Part shown: piece by piece, positions 54,215-61,668 of the stretch
How the letters are laid out: each line of letters opens with the position of its first letter
Numbering within the stretch: the stretch's first letter is position 1
Assembly: GCF_047219225.1 (NCBI RefSeq)
Contig: NZ_CP178208.1
Location: 3,100,001 to 3,164,000, forward strand
DNA from: IMCC45349 sp047219225
Lineage (GTDB): Bacteria; Bacteroidota; Bacteroidia; Flavobacteriales; Flavobacteriaceae
DNA length: 64,000 nucleotides
Direction: 5' to 3'
The notes under the pieces: generated by a model
Database searches by the model: none
The model's input: only the letters and a program-made list of their open reading frames with translations
What the model was told of the DNA's origin: nothing
Program-made: the position numbers and the translations under genes

Positions 54215-55222
54215 ATGACGTATTTAAAAGTCCTATTGCATTGCTTTTTATGGTTGGTCTTATTTCTATATCCTTTAGCCTCCTTAGATAGTTCCTATCT
54301 TATTTATAGAAATTGGTTATCCTTAACGAGCATTTTAGTTGCTTTTTATTTAAACTATTTCGTTTTGGTAGATCGCTTTTTTTTAGGAGATAAAAAAGTC
54401 ATCTTTTACGGGTTAAACATATTACTCATTGTCTTGTTGTATGTACTCATTGGCTATCTTGTAGATTTTACTATATTCCATCCTTCGCATAATGGTCAGC
54501 CAATTCGTGAGATAAGAAGTGGTGCGATGACTACGGTTCAAGTGATTTTGCCTATAATTTTAGGTATTGGTATGTGTGTAGGATTAAAAGTCTCTACACA
54601 ATTCCATAAACAACAGTTGCTACTGCAAGAGGTGAAGCAAACCCAGTTAAATGCTGAGATTAAATATTTAAAATATCAGGTACAACCACATTTTCTGTTT
54701 AATACCTTAAATAATATTTATGCTTTGGTAGATGAGTCGCCCAATATGGCCAAACAATCCATACATACCATGAGCAAAATGATGCGTTATGTGTTGCATG
54801 AGGCTTCTAATCATAAGGTATCCATAGTCAAAGAACTAGAATTTTTAGAGCGTTATATCGCTTTGATACAATTGCGTGTGCCTTCAAATTTAACCCTAGA
54901 AAAGAACTTTCCGATTATTAATCAGCCCATACAAATCGCGCCACTAATCTTGATTACCTTTATAGAAAATGCCTTTAAACATGGTATAGACGCCATAAAA
55001 AAGAGCTATATTAAGATCGATTTAGAGATTGAAAACCATCATATAAGCTATACTGTTGTGAATTCGTATTTCCCTGAAAAAGGTACCATTACCGATTCTG
55101 GAATAGGTTTAGACAATCTAAAAAAGCGGTTGGAGTTGTTATATCCCAATCGGTTTAGCTTGCATATCACCCAAGAAAACAATGCCTATATGGCCCAATT
55201 AATACTTAAATATAAAGAATAA
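54215..55222 (+). CDS. LytS-type sensor histidine kinase, module F
   Basis: A 335-residue kinase with about four membrane segments (about 5-22, 34-56, 63-86, 105-125). The H-box reads QVQPHFLFNTLNNIYA with H159; the Asn usual before Pro is Gln here. N-box FIENAFKHG and glycine box GIGLDNLKKRLELLYPN are normal. Its stop overlaps the start of the regulator gene by 1 bp. Bases in this region look somewhat less AT-rich than the neighbouring modules. Confidence 0.92.
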   Translation: MTYLKVLLHCFLWLVLFLYPLASLDSSYLIYRNWLSLTSILVAFYLNYFVLVDRFFLGDKKVIFYGLNILLIVLLYVLIGYLVDFTIFHPSHNGQPIREIRSGAMTTVQVILPIILGIGMCVGLKVSTQFHKQQLLLQEVKQTQLNAEIKYLKYQVQPHFLFNTLNNIYALVDESPNMAKQSIHTMSKMMRYVLHEASNHKVSIVKELEFLERYIALIQLRVPSNLTLEKNFPIINQPIQIAPLILITFIENAFKHGIDAIKKSYIKIDLEIENHHISYTVVNSYFPEKGTITDSGIGLDNLKKRLELLYPNRFSLHITQENNAYMAQLILKYKE

Positions 55223-55926
55223 TGCTGTCCTGTATTGTGATTGATGACGAGCCTTTAGCGCTTAATTTATTAAAAGGTTATGTAGAATCTACGCCTTTTT
55301 TAAGGTTGGTTGCGGCTTGTACTAATGCCATTGCTGCGTTTGAAATTCTAGAGAAAGAAACTGTAGATTTGATTTTTACCGATATTCAAATGCCCAACCT
55401 ATCGGGAATGGAGTTGTCAAAAATGATCTTAAACCAAAAGACTAAGGTCATTTTTACCACTGCCTTTGAAGAATTTGCTTTAGAAGGTTATAAGGTCAAT
55501 GCTATTGATTATTTAGTGAAACCCATAAGCTATTCCGAGTTTTTTACAGCAGCTAATAAAGCAAAGCAACAGATGCTTCAAACCTCTAATCAGGCACCAA
55601 TTGACGATTATATTTTTGTGAAATCGGATTACAAATTGATGAAAATTGATTTGAAAGATTTGATTTATGTAGAAGGGCTCAAAGACTATTTAAAGTTTTA
55701 TACGGTCCATTCCGAAAAGCCCATTCTCACATTAAAAAGCATGAAATCCTTGGAGGAGGAGTTGTCTAAAAAACAATTCATGCGTGTGCATCGTTCCTTT
55801 ATGGTCAACTTAAAAAAGATTACGACTATTGAGCGCAATCGTATAGTTTTTGGAGATACTTATATTCCGGTTTCCGATAAGTATAAAGAGGCCTTTTTAA
55901 AATTTGTAAATTCAGATTTTCAATAA
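55222..55926 (+). CDS. LytTR response regulator, module F
   Basis: A 234-residue regulator. Receiver: CIVIDDEPLALNLLKGYV, phospho-acceptor D54 in LIFTDIQMPNLSG, TTAFEEFALEGYKVNAIDYLVKP. LytTR domain: YVEGLKDYLKFYT and FMRVHRSFMVNLKKI, ending VSDKYKEAFLKFV. It precedes the serine hydrolase/CPBP operon by 109 bp, with a 21-bp-period repeat in that gap. Confidence 0.93.
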   Translation: MLSCIVIDDEPLALNLLKGYVESTPFLRLVAACTNAIAAFEILEKETVDLIFTDIQMPNLSGMELSKMILNQKTKVIFTTAFEEFALEGYKVNAIDYLVKPISYSEFFTAANKAKQQMLQTSNQAPIDDYIFVKSDYKLMKIDLKDLIYVEGLKDYLKFYTVHSEKPILTLKSMKSLEEELSKKQFMRVHRSFMVNLKKITTIERNRIVFGDTYIPVSDKYKEAFLKFVNSDFQ

Positions 55927-55943
55927 TAGATAAAATCTAGGCA

Positions 55944-55977
55944 AACGTCTATTTATCATTCCTAGATATCTATTTCA
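55944..55977. promoter_or_regulatory. 21-bp-period direct repeat upstream of the module F hydrolase
   Basis: TCTATTT at 55948-55954 and again at 55969-55975, period 21 bp. The first copy sits in AACGTCTATTT, which resembles the module E half-site AACGTCTTTAAA. Located between regulator F and the serine hydrolase gene, 61 bp before its start. Confidence 0.4.
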
Positions 55978-56035
55978 CTTTAAAATGGAGTAGCGTTTCC
56001 TCAATTTTGATGTATTCATTTAAAACTATACATCA

Positions 56036-57469
56036 ATGATTCGAGTACTAATTATCGTTTTGCTTTGTTTATCCGAAGTATTATCTGCGCAAACCACCAA
56101 TGACAAGATTGAAGAAATGCTACAAAAACATGTGGTATTAGATCAATTTTCTGGAACTATACTTCTGGCTAAAGACGGCGAAGTTTTATACGCCAAAGCC
56201 TTTGGAGATGCCAATAAGAGCTATGGTATAAAAAACAATTTGGATACTAAGTTTAACACCGCTTCAATGGGCAAAATGTTTACAGGCGTGTCCATAATGC
56301 AATTGCATGAAAAGGGACTACTGAATATTCATAATCCTGTGGTTAGCTATTTAAAAGACTTTCCTCTGGGGAATGAAATTACAATCTATCATTTATTGTC
56401 GCATACCTCTGGAGTCGGACGCTATATGAGGCATCCCGACTATCGATCGAACAGACATCAATACAGAACCATCGACGATTTGCTACCGATTATTTATGAT
56501 CAAAAATTGGAATTTACAACACCTGGTGAACGCTTTTCGTATTCCAATTCGGGAATGGTTCTATTAGGTGCTGTGATTGAGCACATCACAGGACAATCTT
56601 ATGCTGAATATATCACTAAAAACATTCTTGAGCCTACGCAAATGCACAACACAGCCATGAGATTTGGAGATGAAGTGGTCAGCAATAGAGCAACAGGCTA
56701 TTTGAAATCTATTTCAGGAAAACATTTGAATAATAACTTTCTAAGTAGTACACCATATCCAGATGGAGGTATTCTATCTACAGTAGGAGATATGCTCAAA
56801 TTTGATCAATCGCTTTACAGTTCTAGCTTAATTAATGAAACCTCAAAAAAAGAGATGTTTAAAGCTTTAAAGGTTACTTATGGATTAGCATTTCAAGTAG
56901 AAAACAGACAAGATAATCTTGTTGTTGGTCATAGTGGAGGCATGCCTGGGTTTTCGTCTTATTTTTCGAGGTATTTAAAGGATAAATACACCATTATCGT
57001 ATTGTCCAATTATGATATGATTGCTAGAAATATAGCGCATTATATTGAAGATATATTATATGATGAAGACTATCAATTACCTAAAGAACGACTGCGTTTT
57101 TTTATCTATAAGAACAAAGAAACGATAACAAGTCTGGACCATTTTGATGCCATTGCGCAATACATCACAAAACACAAGTATTCATTAAAACATCCACAAC
57201 GACTAAATATGATTGCTTATGAATTTGTTAGAGAAAATGACCTTGAATTTGCTATTCAACTTTTTAAATTAAATGCGCATTTGTTCCCTAATGAAGCTAA
57301 TATGTATGACAGTCTGGGAGAAGCCTATGAAAAAAACAAACAATACGATTTGGCACTCAAAAACTACGAAAAAGCGGTTGCCTTAGCTAAAAAGAATGAT
57401 CACAGATTGTTAAGTTCTTTTCAATCGACTTTAGAACGCTTCAAGAAAAAACTAAATAAAGATTTGTAA
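56036..57469 (+). CDS. Beta-lactamase-fold serine hydrolase with C-terminal TPR
   Basis: A 477-residue exported enzyme (signal peptide about 1-19). The class C beta-lactamase/penicillin-binding-type domain has all three motifs: S77-M-G-K80, Y169-S-N171 and H299-S-G. The C-terminal about 80 residues hold a TPR pair (NMYDSLGEAYEKNKQYDLALKNYEKAV region). The same TPR wording appears in the S41 peptidase of module E. It could be a D-amino-acid peptidase, esterase or amidase. It overlaps functionally with CPBP downstream, 1 bp away, so both belong to one operon behind LytTR pair F. Confidence 0.88.
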   Translation: MIRVLIIVLLCLSEVLSAQTTNDKIEEMLQKHVVLDQFSGTILLAKDGEVLYAKAFGDANKSYGIKNNLDTKFNTASMGKMFTGVSIMQLHEKGLLNIHNPVVSYLKDFPLGNEITIYHLLSHTSGVGRYMRHPDYRSNRHQYRTIDDLLPIIYDQKLEFTTPGERFSYSNSGMVLLGAVIEHITGQSYAEYITKNILEPTQMHNTAMRFGDEVVSNRATGYLKSISGKHLNNNFLSSTPYPDGGILSTVGDMLKFDQSLYSSSLINETSKKEMFKALKVTYGLAFQVENRQDNLVVGHSGGMPGFSSYFSRYLKDKYTIIVLSNYDMIARNIAHYIEDILYDEDYQLPKERLRFFIYKNKETITSLDHFDAIAQYITKHKYSLKHPQRLNMIAYEFVRENDLEFAIQLFKLNAHLFPNEANMYDSLGEAYEKNKQYDLALKNYEKAVALAKKNDHRLLSSFQSTLERFKKKLNKDL

Positions 57470-57470
57470 A

Positions 57471-58151
57471 ATGAGAGTAGAACAAAAAAAAGAATCAAGG
57501 TTAAGTTATCTCATTGAGATTATCCTTTACATCGCTATCATGTTTTTAATTAGGGAAACGTCTATTCCTAATTCACATTATTTGGTTACAGGTTTTCTAT
57601 ACTCAGGAACAACACTAATTGTTGCCACCTTAATGATGAAAAGACGTGGTATCACTTGGAAAGCTTTAGGATTAGCGCGTCCCAAAAACATAAAGAAGAC
57701 GCTTTTACACTCAGGAGTAATTTTTATTACGGTTATAGCTACGTTTCTTATTTTTAATATTATACAAGATCAATTTGCTGTAGCTAAAGCAAGTAGTGAA
57801 GCTGCTAAAGGCACTATTACAGGTTATAGCCTGAGTAATGGCGATTATGCTTATGTGTTTTCAGTTATTGTGTTTGTGTGGTTACAATCGGCTTTAGAAG
57901 AATTATTAGAACGAGGATTCTTAATTACTTGGGTTGAAGGTTTATTATCTAATGTAAAGTTTAGAACTGCAATTGCTATTATTTTTCAAGCGTGTATTTG
58001 GGGATTTAGACATTCCTATGATATCTCAGAACGTTCAATTTCAGTAGCTTTAGTTGGAATTGTTATGGGAATCGCTTATGTGAAATTAGGGCGTAATTTA
58101 TGGTCAGTAATTATAGCGCATTGTGCCATGAATACGATGTCGCTGATTTAA
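57471..58151 (+). CDS. CPBP family intramembrane metalloprotease
   Basis: A 226-residue membrane protein of the CPBP (Abi/CAAX-protease-related) family. Motif 1 is E143-E144-x3-R148 (EELLERGF), motif 2 has H181 in WGFRHSYD, and motif 3 is H217-x3-N221. About six membrane segments fit the fold. Bacterial members are linked to peptide-pheromone maturation, bacteriocin immunity or processing of membrane proteins; which applies here is unknown. It is 1 bp after the serine hydrolase gene and closes the module F operon. Confidence 0.88.
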   Translation: MRVEQKKESRLSYLIEIILYIAIMFLIRETSIPNSHYLVTGFLYSGTTLIVATLMMKRRGITWKALGLARPKNIKKTLLHSGVIFITVIATFLIFNIIQDQFAVAKASSEAAKGTITGYSLSNGDYAYVFSVIVFVWLQSALEELLERGFLITWVEGLLSNVKFRTAIAIIFQACIWGFRHSYDISERSISVALVGIVMGIAYVKLGRNLWSVIIAHCAMNTMSLI

Positions 58152-58251
58152 TTTAACCCTCTAGATCCTATTTTAGATCAGTATAATAGATGTCAATATG
58201 CGAGTTGAAATTCTTTATAAATTATTTTGAAACTTATGTTTACCCAAAATT

Positions 58252-58620
58252 TTAAGTTGTAGAGCAATTGCTTTGATCATCAGAATCCAGATCAATGCCT
58301 TTGCTCCAAGCACACAACTGATTTAATATAGGTAATAAATCTTCTCCTTTCTTTGTTAAAGAATATTCGACTCTTGGTGGTGTTTCTGCATAAGATTCTC
58401 TATTAATAATACCTCTTTGCTCCATTTCTTTTAGTTCATTAGAGAGCACTTTTCTGCTAATCTTATCAATTCTAATAGCAAGTTCACCAAACCTTAATTT
58501 TCTATCTGCTAATGTATAGACAATTATCGATGTCCATTTATTACCAACAATATTCATGGAGTGGGTAATAGGACACTCATTATAGTTTTCAATTAGTTTT
58601 CTTCCCATATTAGTTACCAT
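58252..58620 (-). CDS. HxlR-type winged-helix repressor, probable electrophile/redox sensor
   Basis: A 122-residue HxlR-family regulator: CPITHSMNIVGNKWTSIIVYTL at the front, ELAIRIDKISRKVLSNELKEMEQRGII as the recognition helix region, and PPRVEYSLTKKGEDLLPIL in the wing. C16 directly before PI is the conserved N-terminal cysteine that senses electrophiles or oxidants in relatives such as HypR, QorR and YodB. A second ATG four codons in (MGRKLIENY) is possible. It is divergent from an old-yellow-enzyme gene, a classic arrangement for a repressor and its detoxifying target. Confidence 0.9.
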   Translation of the reverse strand: MVTNMGRKLIENYNECPITHSMNIVGNKWTSIIVYTLADRKLRFGELAIRIDKISRKVLSNELKEMEQRGIINRESYAETPPRVEYSLTKKGEDLLPILNQLCAWSKGIDLDSDDQSNCSTT

Positions 58621-58642
58621 TTGGTTACTACTTTATTCGCTA

Positions 58643-58650
58643 CAAATCTA
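58643..58650 (-). promoter_or_regulatory. Promoter -7 box of the HxlR-type gene
   Basis: TAGATTTG on the minus strand, exact TAnnTTTG, 22 nt before the start codon at 58620. The palindrome at 58669-58680 lies in the -33 region of this promoter. Confidence 0.45.
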
Positions 58651-58668
58651 TAAAAATATCTTTTATAT

Positions 58669-58680
58669 ACTATTAATAGT
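58669..58680. promoter_or_regulatory. Perfect palindrome, probable HxlR operator
   Basis: ACTATTAATAGT, a perfect 12-bp dyad, sits between the two divergent promoters, touching the -7 box of the old-yellow-enzyme gene and lying at the -33 position of the repressor gene. A second related sequence, ACTATTAATTT, follows at 58691-58701, 22 bp away. One bound dimer could block both genes. Confidence 0.55.
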
Positions 58681-58688
58681 TACTTTTG
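58681..58688 (+). promoter_or_regulatory. Promoter -7 box of the old-yellow-enzyme gene
   Basis: TACTTTTG, exact TAnnTTTG, 28 nt before the ATG at 58717, directly next to the palindrome. Confidence 0.5.
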
Positions 58689-58716
58689 GAAACTATTAAT
58701 TTAATAATATCAAAAA

Positions 58717-59790
58717 ATGAGCATATTTAAACCGTTTTCTTTAGGAAACATAGAATTAAAAAATAAAATTGTAATGGCACCATTAACAAGGTCTAGAGCA
58801 ATTGATAATATTCCAAACGAACTAATGGCAGAGTATTACGAACAAAGAGCTACTGCAGGACTCATAATTTCAGAAGGGACTTCACCTTCACCAAACGGAA
58901 TTGGATATCCGCGTATTCCTGGAGCATATTCTGACGCACAAATTGAAGGTTGGAAAAAAATTGCTACTGCAGTACATGCTAAAGGAGGCAAAATATTTGT
59001 ACAATTAATGCATACAGGTAGAATTACAGCTAAAGTAAATATGCCAGATGGCGCTATTACACTTGCTCCATCTGCAATTCAAGCTTCGGGAGAAATGTTT
59101 ACAGATAATGATGGTTTTGTCCCTCATGAGATTCCTAAAGCCATGACACTTGAAGAGATTAAGTCGAGCCAAGATGAGTTTGTACTTGCAGCAAAACGCC
59201 TTATTAATGAGGCCGAAATAGATGGTATTGAATTACACGCAGCTAATGGGTATTTATTAAATCAGTTTATAAATCCTAAATCTAACCAAAGAGAAGACAA
59301 TTATGGTGGTAGTATAGAAAATCGTAGCAGATACGTTCTAGAAGTTGCTGAAAAAGTAGCCAATGCAATAGGAGGAGACAGGGTAGGAATTCGTCTTTCG
59401 CCTTATGGTGCTTTTAATGATTTGGAATCCAACTATGATGCGTTAGAGGACACTTTTATTTATATGTCGCAACAAATAGCATTGCTTAATTTGGCCTATA
59501 TTCACGTGGTTGATCAAAGAGTAGCTTTTGGAGCACCAGATTTTACTACAGATATCAAAAAAACGATTAAGGAAAATTTTAAAGGCACAATAATATCTGG
59601 TGGTGATGTGAATACAATTGAAAAAGGAGAAGCTATTATTAATAGTGGATTGGATTTAGTTTATGTTGGTAGACCTTTTATATCAAATCCTAATTTTGTA
59701 GAAAAATTACAGAACAATCAAAAATTGGTTAGTCCAGATGCAGAGACTTTCTATACACCAGGCGCACAAGGTTACACAGATTATCAATAG
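58717..59790 (+). CDS. Old yellow enzyme family alkene reductase (NADH:flavin oxidoreductase)
   Basis: A 357-residue FMN enzyme, normal length for the NemA/XenA-type old yellow enzymes. Visible motifs: LKNKIVMAPLTRSRA at the FMN end, LMHTGRI, the substrate-anion site H174-A-A-N177 in ELHAANGYLLNQFINPKSN and QREDNYGGSIENRSRYVLEV. It reduces activated C=C bonds of electrophiles (enals, enones, nitro compounds) with NAD(P)H. It is cotranscribed with a RidA-family gene 12 bp downstream and controlled, by position, by the divergent HxlR-type repressor. Confidence 0.93.
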   Translation: MSIFKPFSLGNIELKNKIVMAPLTRSRAIDNIPNELMAEYYEQRATAGLIISEGTSPSPNGIGYPRIPGAYSDAQIEGWKKIATAVHAKGGKIFVQLMHTGRITAKVNMPDGAITLAPSAIQASGEMFTDNDGFVPHEIPKAMTLEEIKSSQDEFVLAAKRLINEAEIDGIELHAANGYLLNQFINPKSNQREDNYGGSIENRSRYVLEVAEKVANAIGGDRVGIRLSPYGAFNDLESNYDALEDTFIYMSQQIALLNLAYIHVVDQRVAFGAPDFTTDIKKTIKENFKGTIISGGDVNTIEKGEAIINSGLDLVYVGRPFISNPNFVEKLQNNQKLVSPDAETFYTPGAQGYTDYQ

Positions 59791-59802
59791 AAAAAAGACA
59801 CT

Positions 59803-60258
59803 ATGACAGCCTTAGAAAATTTAGAAAAATATAATTTAGAACTGCCTGAGCCATCAACACCTGGCGGATCATATGTATCGGTTAACATTAGAGAGAATGT
59901 AGCATATTTAGCAATCCAATTTCCAATAGTTAACAAGGAGCACTTCTATAAAGGAAGATTTGGTAACGAGCTTTCTACAGAAGAAGGTTATAAAGCAATG
60001 GAATTATGTGCAATGAATGTTCTGGCACAAATAAAGGAAAAGGTAGGTTTTGATAAGCTAGTAGGTTTAAATCATATAGATGTATATTATCAAGCCAGTA
60101 GTAATTGGGATGAAGCGCCAAAAGTGGTAGATGGTGCTTCAGATTTGTTTTTAAAAATTCTAGAAGAAAAAGGAAAGCATTCACGTGCTATTTTTGGTGT
60201 GCAACATCTGCCTTTAAATTTTAGTGTTGGATTAACAGCCTCTTTTACGATTAAATAA
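59803..60258 (+). CDS. RidA/YjgF/YER057c family protein
   Basis: A 151-residue RidA-superfamily protein: LPEPSTPGGSYVSVNIREN near the start, GYKAMELCAMNVLAQIKEKVG and SRAIFGVQHLP with the family-position arginine. RidA proteins deaminate reactive enamine/imine intermediates or bind small ligands. Members with the SxPGGxY opening form a subgroup often placed beside flavoenzymes. Second gene of the old-yellow-enzyme operon, which ends with a strong terminator. Confidence 0.87.
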   Translation: MTALENLEKYNLELPEPSTPGGSYVSVNIRENVAYLAIQFPIVNKEHFYKGRFGNELSTEEGYKAMELCAMNVLAQIKEKVGFDKLVGLNHIDVYYQASSNWDEAPKVVDGASDLFLKILEEKGKHSRAIFGVQHLPLNFSVGLTASFTIK

Positions 60259-60261
60259 TAA

Positions 60262-60309
60262 AATGAGAAAGAAAGTTTATTTAGTGAACTTTCTTTCTCA
60301 TTTCTTTTT
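60262..60309 (+). terminator. Strong Rho-independent terminator of the OYE/RidA operon
   Basis: A perfect 16-bp stem (60262-60277 with 60287-60302), 9-nt loop, followed by TCTTTTTC. It starts 4 bp after the RidA stop. Confidence 0.88.
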
Positions 60310-60383
60310 CATTTTATAAATATTAAGTACTAGATATTAAAAAGAATTACTTCAGATTCTGGGATATTTTACATAGTATAGAA

Positions 60384-60431
60384 TTATAGCTTACAAATGG
60401 CATACAACACATAAACAACAAATATTGACAT
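60384..60431 (-). other. 15-codon relict or peptide frame in repeat copy 2
   Basis: Minus-strand ATG at 60429-60431 encodes MSIFVVYVLYAICKL and stops at 60384-60386. It repeats the core IFV-YVLY of the 29-residue frame at 53861-53950, but an in-frame stop upstream removes the charged front part. It could be a decayed copy. Confidence 0.25.
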
Positions 60432-60440
60432 TTGTACTAT
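60401..60440. repeat. 40-bp dispersed repeat, copy 2
   Basis: 36 of 40 bases match 53884-53923, with four transitions. It lies in an otherwise empty stretch between the operon terminator and the DUF4251 lipoprotein gene. Confidence 0.7.
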
Positions 60441-60546
60441 AATTTATATTATGTAAAATAGAACTTTAAAACATCAAAAAGAATTCATATATATAACACT
60501 CCTTTTTGATGCATAATGATCGCTGTTTTATTGTTAACCCCAAAAA

Positions 60547-61077
60547 CTATTCAATTATTTTTCCTCGAAAATTTATGTTTGTTCTATGGCTACTAAATAT
60601 TCTGATATCAGCATTTAAACTGGGATAAATGATAAGCTCAACATCTAATGTCTCAGTACTTTTATTTATTTTAAAATCATAAACATGCAAATTCTTATCA
60701 GAATCAAAATTATAATCAGTTGATTTAGGTACACCTTTAAACTCTATACCAACTTTATCACTATCCAAACGTCCACCCATTTGTCGTACACCAAAATATG
60801 GCAAGTATATAGATAAACTATCACCTGTTTTAATAAAATAATTTTCATTACCCATAAGGTTAATATTAGATCCAGAATCTCCAGGTGGTAATAATCCAGT
60901 ATTTCCAATTAAAGAAGATGTTTGTGGTTGTGCACTATAGACCTCAATTCGCAAAGTATCTTTATCAACTATGGCTTGTACTTTTGCTAATGCTGCTGGC
61001 GTTGCTATATTTTTGGTACTATTACAAGCAACTAATACTACAGCAAATAATATAATTGTAGTTAATTTTATTTTCAT
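60547..61077 (-). CDS. DUF4251-type lipoprotein
   Basis: A 176-residue lipoprotein from the ATG at 61077 (MKIKLTTIILFAVVLVAC, lipobox C18). An in-frame ATG 60 bp upstream would place 20 charged residues before the signal and is unlikely. The mature part matches the DUF4251 layout: YFIKTGDSLSIYLPYFGVRQMG, then GIEFKGVPKSTDYNF and a final IRIFSSHRTNINFRGKI. The function of the family is unknown; an outer-membrane or periplasmic beta protein is likely. Monocistronic. Confidence 0.8.
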   Translation of the reverse strand: MKIKLTTIILFAVVLVACNSTKNIATPAALAKVQAIVDKDTLRIEVYSAQPQTSSLIGNTGLLPPGDSGSNINLMGNENYFIKTGDSLSIYLPYFGVRQMGGRLDSDKVGIEFKGVPKSTDYNFDSDKNLHVYDFKINKSTETLDVELIIYPSLNADIRIFSSHRTNINFRGKIIE

Positions 61078-61205
61078 AACGCAATTTTTTATTAGTATAA
61101 AAATAATCTTAATCTGTTTATTTTTAGTGTATTTCACTTCTAATTTTAGACGTTATAAGTCTAATTTATCCAATATAAGCAATAATTAGTGTCAAAAACT
61201 TATAA

Positions 61206-61238
61206 AAAAGGTCAAATCTGTAATAAATTTGACCTTTT
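61206..61238 (-). terminator. Rho-independent terminator of the EF-G-like operon
   Basis: A perfect 12-bp stem AAAAGGTCAAAT / ATTTGACCTTTT with a 9-nt loop. On the minus strand the 3' arm runs into TTTTTTATA. Confidence 0.85.
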
Positions 61239-61261
61239 AAGTTTAGGTTAGGATTGGTTAA

Positions 61262-61642
61262 TTATAGCCATTTTAAGAAATAATCCATCATCTCTTCTTT
61301 AAGATCATAATGCATTTTAATATAAGTACGCATATCATCTTTAAGAGTATGTTGTTCATTATGTAAACGACCATCAATTTGTTCACTTAAATCAGCCTTA
61401 TTAATATTAGCCATTTTATTTCTACATCTATGCATTAATTTTGAAATGGCATCTTTTTCAATCATTATCTTATTTTGAAAATGCTCTAAAGGAATTAAAG
61501 CATTGTTACTAAACTCTCTAGAAGCTATTTCTTCAAGTTTTTCTTCAAAAGTGTCCATTTCGTTAAAATGGAAACGTAATTCCCTTTTCCAAGTGTCTAA
61601 GTTAAATTTTAAGTCGCTTAAATATGATACTTTAGTTTGCAT
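61262..61642 (-). CDS. Small helical protein cotranscribed with the EF-G-like gene
   Basis: A 126-residue protein without signal peptide, highly charged and helical (DTFEEKLEEIASREF, EKDAISKLMHRCRNKM), likely a coiled coil. No domain is recognised. It follows the EF-G-like gene by 26 bp and shares its terminator, so an operon with, and perhaps a helper or stress role beside, that GTPase is likely. Function unknown. Confidence 0.65.
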   Translation of the reverse strand: MQTKVSYLSDLKFNLDTWKRELRFHFNEMDTFEEKLEEIASREFSNNALIPLEHFQNKIMIEKDAISKLMHRCRNKMANINKADLSEQIDGRLHNEQHTLKDDMRTYIKMHYDLKEEMMDYFLKWL

Positions 61643-61668
61643 AATTTCTATTGTTTTAATGTTTATTA

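Noticed and set aside
60971..61189. Plus-strand hydrophobic frame antisense to the DUF4251 lipoprotein start
   Set aside because: The hydrophobicity is the reverse reading of the lipoprotein leader and AT-rich upstream DNA.
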